A stretch of 64,000 nt of DNA, taken from positions 21,451 through 85,450 of the forward strand of contig WFWT01000138.1 in NCBI GenBank assembly GCA_015490995.1, written 5' to 3'. The DNA is from Anaerolineae bacterium. Its GTDB lineage: Bacteria > Chloroflexota > Anaerolineae > JAADDB01. Below, in pieces: positions 16,872 to 25,980 of this stretch (positions are counted from its first letter, which is position 1; each line of letters starts with the position of its first letter). The position numbers were made by a program, and so were the translations under genes. The notes below the pieces were generated by a model. It was not told the origin of the DNA, did not search any database, and saw only the letters and a list, made by a program, of their open reading frames with translations.

Positions 16872-17876
16872 TTGGCCATGAGCACACAGCCCAATGGTTT
16901 GCTTGAACTCCACCGGATAGAACGGACGTTCAAAGTCGGACGTAATCTTATCCGCGTGTTGGACGATGTGTCCTTCTCGGTGCAGGCAGGGGAGGTATTA
17001 TGTCTTGTCGGTGAGAGTGGCTGTGGCAAAACCACTACCGGAAAGATCGCCGCGGGGTTGTTACCACCGACTCAGGGGGAAGTCCGGTACAAGGGCCAGA
17101 ACGTGTGGGCCATGCCTAAAGCGGCGTTTCGGGAGTATCGTCGAGCAGTGCAAATTATCCATCAAGACCCATACGCTTCTTTAAACCCCACACAGCGGGT
17201 GGTGAACATTCTTACGGCTCCCTTGCTCCGACACAAACTGGTTCGTAATCGGCGAGAAGCAGTGGAGAAAGCGTTGGAGCTGTTACAAGTGGTTGACCTG
17301 ACCCCGCCGGAGGACTTCCTGAACAAGTATCCCCACCAGCTGAGCGGTGGCCAACGGCAGCGTGTCTCGGTGGCCCGCGCGTTGACGGTACAACCCCAAT
17401 TTCTGGTCGCGGATGAAGCTGTCTCGATGCTGGACGTGTCTATCCGGGTCAGTTTGCTCCAAATGCTGGAACGCCTTCGCGAGGAAATGCATGTCGCTTA
17501 TCTGTTCATCACCCACGACCTAGCCGTGGCCAAATACTTCGCCTGGGATGGCCGCATCGCCGTGATGTACTTAGGGCGTATTGTGGAGATTGGCCCCACA
17601 CCACAGATTATTCACCGTCCCCGACATCCTTACACACAGGCGCTCCTTTCCGCGTTGCCGGAGGCAGATCCGAAGGCCACACGGACCAAGGAGCGCATTC
17701 AACTTCGAAGCCTGGACGTGCCCAGTTTGCTCAACATTCCGCCTGGATGCCCATTTCACCCGCGATGTCCGCTTTTCCAACCTGGCCTTTGTGACACACG
17801 GATCCCCAGCCTCGCACCGGTGGATGGGGGTGTGAAAGTGGCATGTCATGTGGTTACAGAAGGAGCGGCCCAGTGA
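16872..17876 (+). CDS. ABC transporter ATPase, DppF/OppF family
   Basis: A 334-residue ATPase partner of the preceding one. TTG at 16872 directly follows the upstream stop; an ATG two codons later (16878) is equally good, since GGAGG at 16862-16866 fits either. Walker A is G-E-S-G-C-G-K-T-T, the signature is L-S-G-G-Q-R-Q-R, Walker B is F-L-V-A-D-E-A. The last residue differs from the usual D-E-P but this is common in DppF-like proteins. The [10 protein letters not shown] Cys motif is present near the C-terminus. Its TGA overlaps the GTG of a small membrane gene. Confidence 0.88.
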   Translation: MAMSTQPNGLLELHRIERTFKVGRNLIRVLDDVSFSVQAGEVLCLVGESGCGKTTTGKIAAGLLPPTQGEVRYKGQNVWAMPKAAFREYRRAVQIIHQDPYASLNPTQRVVNILTAPLLRHKLVRNRREAVEKALELLQVVDLTPPEDFLNKYPHQLSGGQRQRVSVARALTVQPQFLVADEAVSMLDVSIRVSLLQMLERLREEMHVAYLFITHDLAVAKYFAWDGRIAVMYLGRIVEIGPTPQIIHRPRHPYTQALLSALPEADPKATRTKERIQLRSLDVPSLLNIPPGCPFHPRCPLFQPGLCDTRIPSLAPVDGGVKVACHVVTEGAAQ

Positions 17877-18052
17877 GTCCGGAAATCGGCAAAGCAGCCA
17901 CCCGCATAGCAATGTTTCTCATCGTGGGGGCTTTGCTCGCCCTCTGGTGGGCTCCCCGCGATAGTGCTGAGTTTGTGGTTTCCGTCTTGGTCATCCTTAT
18001 CGGTCTTATCCTGCTGGGGCTGGTTGCCCTTGTTGCCCGATGGGCACGCTAA
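17873..18052 (+). CDS. Small two-helix membrane protein in the transporter operon
   Basis: A 59-residue protein. The GTG start overlaps the ATPase stop (GTGA) and has an AGGAG five to seven bases upstream, a strong sign that it is translated. Residues about 12-29 and 33-55 are two hydrophobic helices separated by a short charged turn W-A-P-R-D-S; the C-terminus ends in basic R-W-A-R, probably in the cytoplasm. I recognise no family. Location between the ATPases and the receptor lipoprotein suggests an accessory subunit of this importer, but no sequence motif proves it. Confidence 0.6.
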   Translation: MSPEIGKAATRIAMFLIVGALLALWWAPRDSAEFVVSVLVILIGLILLGLVALVARWAR

Positions 18053-18206
18053 GCTGACGTCATCCCCCACCAGCCACCGAGAAGGGAGGTGAAAGGACAC
18101 CACAACAACCTGTCGGAACAGGCAACCTGGACACGTGAAGCATACCGGGAACGTAGTGTTTCCGGCCCATTTGCCAGCAATTTCAGCAGAATAAGGAGGG
18201 GACACC

Positions 18207-20054
18207 ATGAAGCGGTGGTATCTGGTCCTGGTGTTGGTAGCAGTGGTGAGTTTGGTGGTTGTCGCGTGTGCGCCGCAGGCTCAGCCCACGCCAGCGCCTG
18301 CGGAAAAACCCGCCGAAAAGCCTACCGAAGCCCCTGCCAAACCCACCGAAGCCCCTGAACCCACACCCACAGAGGCCCCTAAACCCATGGCGGGCGGTGA
18401 ATTCCACGGCGCATGGCCGTACAAAGTGCCTCCAGAGGGTCATTACAACACCTACGTGCCCAACTCCATCAACCTGGGCATTTACTGGGACGTGATGGAA
18501 ATGCCGGGAGCTATGTACATCTGGTCAAGGGCAGAGTGGTTCCCGCTGATGTACACCGAATGGGAATTCGTCCCCGAAGAAGATCTCTTCGTGGTCAAAC
18601 TTCGCCAAGGGGCGAAGTGGTCGGACGGGACAGAATTCACCGCGGAAGACGTGGTAGCTACCTTCAATGTGGGCCGCCTTTTCAAGTGGACCGTGTTCAA
18701 GTACGTGGATGAGATCAAGGCAGTTGACAAGTACACTGTGCAATTCCGCATGAAGGTCCCGTCCACGGTGGTGGAGCGCTACGTGGTCCGTGAACGCATC
18801 CGGGCTGCATCCACCTACGGCGAGTTTGCCAAGAGGGTAGAAGAGCTCCTGGCTGCTGGGAAGGGGCCCGATTCGGATGAATGGAAGGCTCTTCAAAAGG
18901 AAGTAACCGACTTCCGGCCGGAGAAGATGGTGGTCACCGGACCGTACATGATCGATCCCGACTCCATCACTGAAGCCCAGCTCACCCTGGTGAAGAACCC
19001 GAACTCTTGGCTGGCAGACCAGGTGAAGTTCGACAAGCTGGTCATCTATAACGGGGAGACCCCGACGGTCACGCCGTTGGTGCTGGCTGGGGACATCGAT
19101 TACGCAACCCATGGCTTTCCGCCGGCTACAGAGAAACAGTTTGTAGAGCAAGGCATCCGCATCGCCCGACCGCCCATTTACTCTGGTCCGGCCATCTACT
19201 TCAATCACGACATTTACCCCTTAAATCGCGCGGAATTTCGTCAGGCGGTAGCGTACGCTATCAACCGTGACGAGAACGCCACGGTGTCCCTGGGTGATTC
19301 TGCCAAGGCCGTAAAATACATGGTGGGCTTCAGCGACACCCTGGTGCCGCTCTGGCTCACTCAGGACCAAATCGGCCAACTGGACACCTACCCCTACGAC
19401 CCGCAGAAGGCCGAAGAAATTCTCATGGGCATTGGCTTCAAGCGGGATTCGGATGGGGTCTGGATGGATGATAAAGGCAACCGTCTGGAATTCGAATTGA
19501 CCTTCCCGGCCGAATACGCGGACTGGTCCGCGGCAGGCCAAAACGCGGCCGAACAGTTGACCAAGTTCGGCATCAAGATCACCCCACGCGGCGTGCAGTT
19601 CCAGCAGCATCCCACTGAAGTCCGTCAGGGTAAGTTCCAGATGGCCATTCGTCATTGGGGTTCCAGCACTAACCCGCACCCCCACTTCGCCTACCAGGGC
19701 GTGCTCTTCCTTTACAACTACGTGGGCAGCCCTGAAGGCAAGGGCATGAACTTCCCAATGCAGCAGACCGTCGACGGCAAGGAGGTCGATCTGGAACAGC
19801 TGATTGTCCAGTCGGCCGAGGGCCTGGACGAGGAAGCCCAAAAGGCGATGGTGGCTGAAGTTGCTGCGGTCTTCAACAAGCTCCTGCCGGTGGTTCCCTT
19901 GTGGGAGCGCTTCGGCAATAACCCGGTGAACGAAACCGCTCGCGTGACCGGCTGGCCAAGCGACGATCACTACCTGCTCCAAAATTCGGCCTACGGAGAC
20001 AACTGGGTGATCATCGCTCTCCTCCAGGGCATGTTAAAGCCCATCGGGCAGTAA
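18207..20054 (+). CDS. Solute-binding lipoprotein, family 5 (Dpp/Opp type)
   Basis: A 615-residue receptor. The first 20 residues are a lipoprotein signal peptide with lipobox V-V-V-A-C (C21), followed by a Pro/Thr/Glu/Lys linker to about residue 60 that holds the domain off the membrane. The body has the family-5 hallmark L-R-Q-G-A-K-W-S-D-G-T-E-F-T-A-E-D-V and the R-Q-A-V-A-Y-A-I-N-R-D motif. An AAGGAGG site precedes the ATG, and it is separated from the transporter genes by about 150 bases. A hairpin follows the gene, consistent with higher receptor mRNA levels. Ligand is inferred from context to be a muropeptide sugar or GlcNAc-containing oligosaccharide. Confidence 0.88.
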   Translation: MKRWYLVLVLVAVVSLVVVACAPQAQPTPAPAEKPAEKPTEAPAKPTEAPEPTPTEAPKPMAGGEFHGAWPYKVPPEGHYNTYVPNSINLGIYWDVMEMPGAMYIWSRAEWFPLMYTEWEFVPEEDLFVVKLRQGAKWSDGTEFTAEDVVATFNVGRLFKWTVFKYVDEIKAVDKYTVQFRMKVPSTVVERYVVRERIRAASTYGEFAKRVEELLAAGKGPDSDEWKALQKEVTDFRPEKMVVTGPYMIDPDSITEAQLTLVKNPNSWLADQVKFDKLVIYNGETPTVTPLVLAGDIDYATHGFPPATEKQFVEQGIRIARPPIYSGPAIYFNHDIYPLNRAEFRQAVAYAINRDENATVSLGDSAKAVKYMVGFSDTLVPLWLTQDQIGQLDTYPYDPQKAEEILMGIGFKRDSDGVWMDDKGNRLEFELTFPAEYADWSAAGQNAAEQLTKFGIKITPRGVQFQQHPTEVRQGKFQMAIRHWGSSTNPHPHFAYQGVLFLYNYVGSPEGKGMNFPMQQTVDGKEVDLEQLIVQSAEGLDEEAQKAMVAEVAAVFNKLLPVVPLWERFGNNPVNETARVTGWPSDDHYLLQNSAYGDNWVIIALLQGMLKPIGQ

Positions 20055-20125
20055 ACGGTGCGGGTGGGCGCCGGGTCTTTTGCTCGGGCCCACCGCCCCC
20101 TGCCCACTTCAGGACTGGTAAAAGT

Positions 20126-20158
20126 GTATGGCAGGCGGCAGGAAACCGCCTGCCATAC
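20126..20158 (+). terminator. Hairpin between receptor and GH20 genes
   Basis: Perfect 13-base stem (GTATGGCAGGCGG at 20126-20138 with its complement at 20146-20158) and a 7-base loop. There is no clear T run after it, so it may be an attenuator or a 3'-end stabiliser for the receptor mRNA rather than a full terminator. Confidence 0.55.
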
Positions 20159-20198
20159 GTTGCTCCCTATCAGCACGGGGTACTCCAGGAGCACAATC

Positions 20199-22058
20199 AT
20201 GTCTCAACCGTTCATCCTGCTACCACAACCACAAGTTATAGAAACAAAGGAGGGCTTCTACTCCCTAATTGACAACTGTCTCCTTCTTCTGGATAGCCCA
20301 TCTCCCCAGGCCCTTTGCTTCACCGCACAGCGGCTTCAGAGGGCCCTGACCACTTATGCCTCCGTTACCTGGGAGATCGTTGCCGGTACGGCCGTACCCG
20401 CAGATCAGGTAGGTGCTACCTTGAGTGTTATTCCGGGCAGTGTACGTCATCCCCAAGGATATGAGCTGTCCATTCATCCCTCAGGAGTTCATTTGGTAGC
20501 CGGTACACCGGCAGGCCTGTTCTACGGGGTAATGACACTTATCCAAATCATCCAACAATGTGGCCACCAACTCCCTGCTTTGCGCATTCGGGACTGGCCC
20601 GACTTTCCCCATCGTGGGGTTATGTTGGACATCAGCCGGGACAAAGTGCCCACCATGGAGACCCTCTTTGCCCTGATTGACCTGTTAGCTTCGTGGAAGG
20701 TCAATCAGTTCCAACTGTACACCGAGCACACCTTTGCCTATCGTCATCACCCTGACGTGTGGGCCCAGGCTTCTCCCCTCACAGGTGAGGAGATCCTGGC
20801 ACTGGATGCCTATTGCCGGGAACGGTTTATCGACCTTGTGCCCAACCAGAATTCCTTTGGGCACATGCGCCGCTGGCTTATTCACGACCGGTACCGGGAT
20901 TTAGCGGAATGTCCACAAGGATGTGATACCTCTTGGGGCTATTTTGATGAACCCTTTAGCCTGAACCCGCTAGATCCTCGCAGCCTGGACCTGCTACGGA
21001 GTTTGTACGATGAGCTGTTACCCCACTTTACCAGCCACTACTTCAACGTTGGTTGTGATGAAACCGTGGACCTCGGTCAGGGACGTAGCAAGGAGGTCGT
21101 GGAGAAGTACGGTGTCGGTCGCGTGTACCTGGATTTCTTGATGAAAATATACCGAGAAGTAAAGTCACGCGGGCGTACCATGATGTTTTGGGGGGACATT
21201 ATTGTGCAGCACCCTAACCTAGTACCTGAACTGCCCCGAGATGTTATTGCCCTTGCATGGGGATATGAAGCCGACCATCCCTTTGATCGTCACGGTGCTC
21301 TGTTTGCGGCCTCCGGCGTACCCTTCTACGTCTGTCCAGGCACGTCCACGTGGAATAGCATCGCAGGCCGAACGGACAACGCGTTGGGTAACCTGCGTAA
21401 CGCGGCGGAAAATGGCCTCAAACACGGTGCGCTAGGTTTTCTGAACACGGATTGGGGGGATAACGGTCACTGGCAACCGCTGCCGGTCAGTTACCTGGGA
21501 TACGCTTATGGGGCAGCCGTTTCCTGGGCCTATGAAGCTAACCGCGATCTAGACGTAGTGGCCGTTCTCAACCGGTACGCATTTCGAGATCGAGCGGAAG
21601 TAATGGGGCGCATCGCGTACGATCTGGGTAATGCATATCAGGTACCGGGCGTACAGAATTTCAACGGTTCTATTCTCTTCCGCATTCTCCAGTGGTCCCC
21701 CGGGGAGATCGCCCAACACCAAGGACTCACCGAAGAGGGCTTACACCGTACCCTGAGATACATCGATGAGGTTATGTCTCATTTAGAACGGGCAAACATG
21801 GACCGTCAAGACGCCGATCTTGTCCGTCAAGAATTCGCGTGGGCGGCAGATATGCTCCGCCACGCTGCCAAGCGGGGCCTCTGGGCCTTGAAAAAAGCGC
21901 GAGGAGCTGTGGATAGCACCTTGCAGGGTATGTTGGCCGAAGAGGCAAAACGCCTGATGGCAGAATTTCACCACATCTGGCATGCGCGCAACCGGCCTGG
22001 CGGTTTCAAGGACAGCCTCGCCCGTATGGAACGAATGATGAAGGACTACCAAACGTAA
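20199..22058 (+). CDS. GH20 beta-N-acetylhexosaminidase
   Basis: A 619-residue glycosidase. ATG at 20199 is used because AGGAG lies seven bases upstream; the longer frame would start inside the hairpin region. Residues 1-130 are the GH20b domain ending G-L-F-Y-G-V-M-T-L-I-Q-I. The TIM barrel starts at R-D-W-P-D-F-P-H-R-G-V-M-L-D. The catalytic pair D287-E288 sits in N-V-G-C-D-E-T, which activates the substrate 2-acetamido group. No signal peptide is visible, so it is cytoplasmic and would remove terminal GlcNAc from imported fragments, the job NagZ (GH3) does elsewhere. The C-terminal 100 residues are helical and rich in charged residues. Confidence 0.88.
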   Translation: MSQPFILLPQPQVIETKEGFYSLIDNCLLLLDSPSPQALCFTAQRLQRALTTYASVTWEIVAGTAVPADQVGATLSVIPGSVRHPQGYELSIHPSGVHLVAGTPAGLFYGVMTLIQIIQQCGHQLPALRIRDWPDFPHRGVMLDISRDKVPTMETLFALIDLLASWKVNQFQLYTEHTFAYRHHPDVWAQASPLTGEEILALDAYCRERFIDLVPNQNSFGHMRRWLIHDRYRDLAECPQGCDTSWGYFDEPFSLNPLDPRSLDLLRSLYDELLPHFTSHYFNVGCDETVDLGQGRSKEVVEKYGVGRVYLDFLMKIYREVKSRGRTMMFWGDIIVQHPNLVPELPRDVIALAWGYEADHPFDRHGALFAASGVPFYVCPGTSTWNSIAGRTDNALGNLRNAAENGLKHGALGFLNTDWGDNGHWQPLPVSYLGYAYGAAVSWAYEANRDLDVVAVLNRYAFRDRAEVMGRIAYDLGNAYQVPGVQNFNGSILFRILQWSPGEIAQHQGLTEEGLHRTLRYIDEVMSHLERANMDRQDADLVRQEFAWAADMLRHAAKRGLWALKKARGAVDSTLQGMLAEEAKRLMAEFHHIWHARNRPGGFKDSLARMERMMKDYQT

Positions 22059-22130
22059 CAAGGGCTCGTGTAGCATCCTTGGGTTCTTAGCGTACGCCGT
22101 CATAGTGATAACAACAATGAGGAGAGTGCC

Positions 22131-23417
22131 ATGCCCAAATCACCAATTACCGCTGTCATGGTGGGTGCCGGTCAGCGGGGTTATTACTCATACGGTCCTT
22201 ACGCGCTGATCCACCCGGACGAACTCACCTTTGTTGCCGTGGCTGAACCGAACCCAGAACGGCGGGAACGTTTCGCTCGCGCTCATAACATCCCGCCGGA
22301 ATATCAGTTTGCCTCATGGGAAGAACTGATGGCCAAAGGACAGATTGCCGATGTGCTGTTCAACATGACCATGGACCAAGACCACTTTGCCTCTACAGTT
22401 GCTGCCCTAGAAACCGGCTACGACGTGCTGTTGGAGAAGCCGATGGCCCACACGCTAGAATACAACGTGGCCCTAGTGCGTACGGCGGAACGAACGGGGC
22501 GTCTGCTGCAGGTATGTCATGTGCTACGCTACACACCCTTTTTCTCTACCTTGCACGACATCCTCACTTCTGGCCGGTTAGGGGATATTATCACTGTGGA
22601 ACACCGGGAGAACGTGGTGTACTGGCATATGGCCCACAGTTTTGTGCGAGGCAACTGGCGCAACGTGGCCACCTCTGCGCCGATGATCTTGGCCAAGTGC
22701 TGCCATGACTTTGACATCCTTTATTGGAACTTGGGGGAACGTATAAAACGCCTGCATTCCTTCGGTTCTCTCAGGCACTTCCGGCCAGAAAACGCGCCGC
22801 CTGGTGCTCCTCAACGGTGTACCGACGGGTGTCCAGTAGCCGAGGAATGCCCTTTTGACGCTCGGCGCATTTACCTGAACATGAACAATACCGGCTGGCC
22901 TGTGACCGTCATCACCGACGATCTTTCCTTTGAAGGTCGCTTACGTGCCTTACAGGAAGGCCCTTACGGCCGTTGTGTGTACTATTGCGACAACGATGTG
23001 GTAGATCACCAAGTTGTGAACATGGAGACCGAAAGCGGCACGTCCGTGGTCCTTGTCATGCACGGTCATTCTCACGAAGAAGCACGTACTATGCGCTACG
23101 ACGGCACGCGGGCCACGTTACGCGGAAAGTTTAATTATGCAAGCGGGTGGATAGAAATATGGGACCATGTCACTAACCGGCGCATTGATGTGGACATTCC
23201 TCCCGCGGAAGGGGGACACGGCGGGGGCGACTTCGGGGTAGTCCGGGCCTTCTTGAAAGCCGTACGTGGGGAAACAGATGCCCTGACACCGGCCCGTGAA
23301 GCGCTGGAGAGTCACCTGCTCGCCTTCGCCGCGGAGGAAGCTCGTCTTACCGGAACCGTCATCAACATGGACGAATTTCGCGAACGGGCAGAGAGGAGCG
23401 TGACACACCATGCATAG
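22131..23417 (+). CDS. Gfo/Idh/MocA-family NAD(P)-dependent oxidoreductase
   Basis: A 428-residue dehydrogenase. The Rossmann domain (residues 1-125) has V-M-V-G-A-G-Q-R-G and the family motif L-L-E-K-P-M-A-H-T. The C-terminal alpha/beta domain is longer than usual and contains a Cys-rich insertion C-T-D-G-C-P-V-A-E-E-C near residue 240 that may bind a metal. AGGAG precedes the ATG. Members oxidise or epimerise sugars and some (GH109 and relatives) cleave glycosides by a redox mechanism. In this cluster an amino-sugar or lactyl-sugar substrate is likely, but the exact reaction cannot be read. Its end overlaps a 45-codon ORF. Confidence 0.8.
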   Translation: MPKSPITAVMVGAGQRGYYSYGPYALIHPDELTFVAVAEPNPERRERFARAHNIPPEYQFASWEELMAKGQIADVLFNMTMDQDHFASTVAALETGYDVLLEKPMAHTLEYNVALVRTAERTGRLLQVCHVLRYTPFFSTLHDILTSGRLGDIITVEHRENVVYWHMAHSFVRGNWRNVATSAPMILAKCCHDFDILYWNLGERIKRLHSFGSLRHFRPENAPPGAPQRCTDGCPVAEECPFDARRIYLNMNNTGWPVTVITDDLSFEGRLRALQEGPYGRCVYYCDNDVVDHQVVNMETESGTSVVLVMHGHSHEEARTMRYDGTRATLRGKFNYASGWIEIWDHVTNRRIDVDIPPAEGGHGGGDFGVVRAFLKAVRGETDALTPAREALESHLLAFAAEEARLTGTVINMDEFRERAERSVTHHA

Positions 23418-23547
23418 CACCCACTTTATACCCCGGCTTCTAAAACAGATGTTTTACCTCTTTGCCGAGGCGGATAACGAGGGCAAAGCACAGGAACGTA
23501 TTGTCTGGGCTCGTTATTTTATCGTCCTGGAGGCACTCCCATCGTGA
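23410..23547 (+). CDS. Tiny translationally coupled ORF, 45 residues
   Basis: An ATG-started frame of 45 codons whose start overlaps the oxidoreductase stop (8 bases shared) and whose stop overlaps the next gene's GTG (GTGA). It fills the gap exactly. The product begins M-H-S-T-H-F-I-P-R-L-L-K and contains a central acidic stretch (A-E-A-D-N-E-G-K-A-Q) and a hydrophobic-aromatic end (W-A-R-Y-F-I-V-L-E-A-L). It could be a real small protein or only a coupling device that keeps ribosomes loaded for the next cistron. No family was recognised. Confidence 0.5.
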   Translation: MHSTHFIPRLLKQMFYLFAEADNEGKAQERIVWARYFIVLEALPS

Positions 23548-24749
23548 GATATCAACACGAACATCCCGGCCTGGGCCACGCCCTTGATTCACCGGTGGCA
23601 TCTCGGGCAGGGTTTTCTCCCTGGCAAGTAAATGAGCTTCTTCAAGCCGGGGTGGGCACCGTTTACACCGCTGCTGTGGTGCACGTTCGCCAGGGGGGAC
23701 AAACGGTGTACGAGCAGGCGGCGGGTTACATACACCCGGAGGTCGTCCCCTTCCCGGCGACTTCAGAAACCCAATTTGATCTGGCTTCCCTTACCAAACT
23801 CTTCGTGGCCACGGCGTTCTTGCTTCAGGTAGCATCAGGGCACGTTACCCTAGAAACGCCGGTGCATACCATTCTGCCCGAATTCCGAGGACTGCGTCCG
23901 ATTCAGCCCTATGAGGACCCCCTCCAACCGGGACGTTGGGTAACGGTCAGTGAGGAGAAAGGTCCCGTGAACGCAGACGAGGTGACATTCCGCCACGTGC
24001 TTACCCACACAAGCGGTTTGCCAGCCTGGCGACCGCTATACATGGCTCCACCCCGGCACCGACGCATGCGCGTGCTCCACACTGCTTTTGCTTATCCGCC
24101 GGGACGACGGGTGGTCTACTCCGATTTGGGGTTCATGATTTTAGGCTGGGCCCTGGAAGCCATCATGGGGGCTTCTCTGTCTTCTGTGCTTGACACCCTT
24201 GTGTGTAAGCCTTTGGGACTGCAATCAGTACGCTTCCGAACAGCGGGCAACTATCGGGGTATTACGCACATTGCGGCCACAGAGCGCTGCGCTTGGCGGC
24301 AACGTCGGGTGTGGGGTGAAGTGCACGACGAAAACGCTTGGGCTCTAGGAGGTGTAGCCGGTCACGCGGGGCTCTTTGCCACTGCACGTGACGTGGCCGC
24401 CTTTGGTCAGGCTTGGCTAGACGCCCTACGCGGGCGTGGCCCCTTCGCCACCTTGGGCTCCCTCGCCCAGGAAGCTGTACGCCTTCACGCGGAAGACCAT
24501 CACGTGCGTCGTGGGCTGGGATGGGCCCTCTGGTCTCCGGCCCCAGAGAGCCCCTCTCGTCCGTTCGGTCCTCGTGCGTTTGGTCACACCGGGTTCACCG
24601 GCACCTCCCTGTACGTGGACCCTGAACGGAATCTGGTTGTGGCCGCGTTGACCAACCGTGTGTACTACGGCCGCATGAGCCAGCCCATTGCCCGGTGGCG
24701 CTACCAGTTGCACCACATCCTTTCCCAACATTCACTACCTGAGACCTAA
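23544..24749 (+). CDS. Beta-lactamase-fold serine hydrolase, AmiE (YbbE)-like
   Basis: A 401-residue class C-type serine hydrolase. The active-site motifs are S82-L-T-K85, Y192-S-D (the Y-x-N position) and H348-T-G (the K-T-G position). GTG at 23544 overlaps the preceding small ORF stop and GGAGG lies ten bases upstream. In Bacillus subtilis, YbbE/AmiE of this superfamily is the N-acetylmuramyl-L-alanine amidase that strips peptides from MurNAc and is encoded with NagZ, NamZ, MurQ and a MurNAc transporter. The same company here (NamZ, MurQ, hexosaminidase, AnmK) makes that role likely. No signal peptide is visible, so the reaction would be cytoplasmic. A generic esterase or beta-lactamase-like enzyme remains possible. 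Confidence 0.75.
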   Translation: MRYQHEHPGLGHALDSPVASRAGFSPWQVNELLQAGVGTVYTAAVVHVRQGGQTVYEQAAGYIHPEVVPFPATSETQFDLASLTKLFVATAFLLQVASGHVTLETPVHTILPEFRGLRPIQPYEDPLQPGRWVTVSEEKGPVNADEVTFRHVLTHTSGLPAWRPLYMAPPRHRRMRVLHTAFAYPPGRRVVYSDLGFMILGWALEAIMGASLSSVLDTLVCKPLGLQSVRFRTAGNYRGITHIAATERCAWRQRRVWGEVHDENAWALGGVAGHAGLFATARDVAAFGQAWLDALRGRGPFATLGSLAQEAVRLHAEDHHVRRGLGWALWSPAPESPSRPFGPRAFGHTGFTGTSLYVDPERNLVVAALTNRVYYGRMSQPIARWRYQLHHILSQHSLPET

Positions 24750-25892
24750 ATGTTACCGATGCTTGTTATTGGTGTCATCTCCGGCACGTCAGCGGATGGT
24801 ACAGATGTTGCTGTTGTGGACCTCACGGGTGCACCGCCCCACCTCCGGTGGCGCCTTGTGCATGCGACCACGGTTCCCCATCCCCCGGACCTGCGCGCCG
24901 CTATTCTGGACGCGATGACCCCAGAGAAGGGGACGGTTGATCGGTTATGTGAATTAAACGTGTGGTTGGGTGAACAATTCGCCGAAGCGGTGCTTATGGC
25001 CCTCAGAGAGGCTGGCTTACAACCCCGTGATGTTGACTTGATCGGATCACACGGCCAGACCGTATGGCACCATCCTCATCCACCGTATCCTGGTACCCTG
25101 CAACTGGGCGAACCGGCCATCCTTGCGGAACGGACCGGGCTGCCGGTAATTAGCAACTTTCGGGCCCGGGATATCGCAGCGGGGGGACAAGGCGCTCCCT
25201 TAGTTGCCTACGTAGATGTGCTCCTGCTTACTCATGATCGTCACGTTCGGGCAGCACAGAACATCGGCGGCATTGCTAACGTCACTTTTCTCCCACCGCG
25301 TGGGACACAATGGCATCCCTTTGCTTTTGACACCGGGCCAGGCAACGCACTTATCGACGAAGCAGCTTATCGGGCCACTCATGGGAAATGGGCCTACGAT
25401 CAGGAAGGAGAGCTTGCTCGCCTTGGTAGAGTGGACGAAGCGTTGCTGGCGACGTGGTTATCCCATCCTTTTTTCAGGCAACCTCCCCCGAAATCTACAG
25501 GACGCGAGGTATTTGGGCGTTCCTTTGTGGAACAGGCGTGGAGGCAAGGAAAAGCTAAAGGGCTTTCGCCTGCAGATATCGTTGCCACCTTAACCGCCCT
25601 TACAGCTCACAGCATCGCTCAGGCCTATCGTCAATTTTTACCTGTGTTCCCTGATGAGGTCATCATCAGCGGGGGCGGGGTACACAATCCTACGCTGATG
25701 GCGATGTTACGTGACTTCCTTGCCCCAGCGCACGTCCTCTCCTCTGACGACTTAGGTATTCCCGCGGATGCCAAAGAGGCACTGGCCTTTGCTGTGCTCG
25801 CCTATGAAACATGGCATCAGCGGCCAGGTAATTTGCCATCCGCCACAGGTGCTAATCGAGCCGTTATTCTGGGGGACATCACGCCGGCATGA
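24750..25892 (+). CDS. anmK: Anhydro-N-acetylmuramic acid kinase AnmK
   Basis: A 380-residue kinase of the AnmK family. Motifs are V-I-S-G-T-S-A-D-G-T-D near the N-terminus (phosphate binding and catalytic Asp), G-S-H-G-Q-T-V-W-H-H-P, N-I-G-G-I-A-N-V-T and D-T-G-P-G-N-A-L-I-D. It opens the 1,6-anhydro ring while phosphorylating, giving MurNAc-6-P, the substrate of the MurQ half of the upstream fusion. The ATG directly follows the amidase stop with no spacer; a second ATG three codons later is possible. AnmK is best known from Gram-negatives that make anhydro-muropeptides with lytic transglycosylases, so its use here next to NamZ is notable. Confidence 0.92.
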   Translation: MLPMLVIGVISGTSADGTDVAVVDLTGAPPHLRWRLVHATTVPHPPDLRAAILDAMTPEKGTVDRLCELNVWLGEQFAEAVLMALREAGLQPRDVDLIGSHGQTVWHHPHPPYPGTLQLGEPAILAERTGLPVISNFRARDIAAGGQGAPLVAYVDVLLLTHDRHVRAAQNIGGIANVTFLPPRGTQWHPFAFDTGPGNALIDEAAYRATHGKWAYDQEGELARLGRVDEALLATWLSHPFFRQPPPKSTGREVFGRSFVEQAWRQGKAKGLSPADIVATLTALTAHSIAQAYRQFLPVFPDEVIISGGGVHNPTLMAMLRDFLAPAHVLSSDDLGIPADAKEALAFAVLAYETWHQRPGNLPSATGANRAVILGDITPA

Positions 25893-25980
25893 TATATTTA
25901 CAGATGCCAAAAGGTGAAAAATGCCCTAAAACCCGAAGCGGCTATCCCGTCAATTTACTGCGTCGCCGAGGGAGTGAACG

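Noticed and set aside
19221..19982. A 253-codon minus-strand frame inside the lipoprotein gene
   Set aside because: Lies fully within a clear family-5 binding protein; no start signal.
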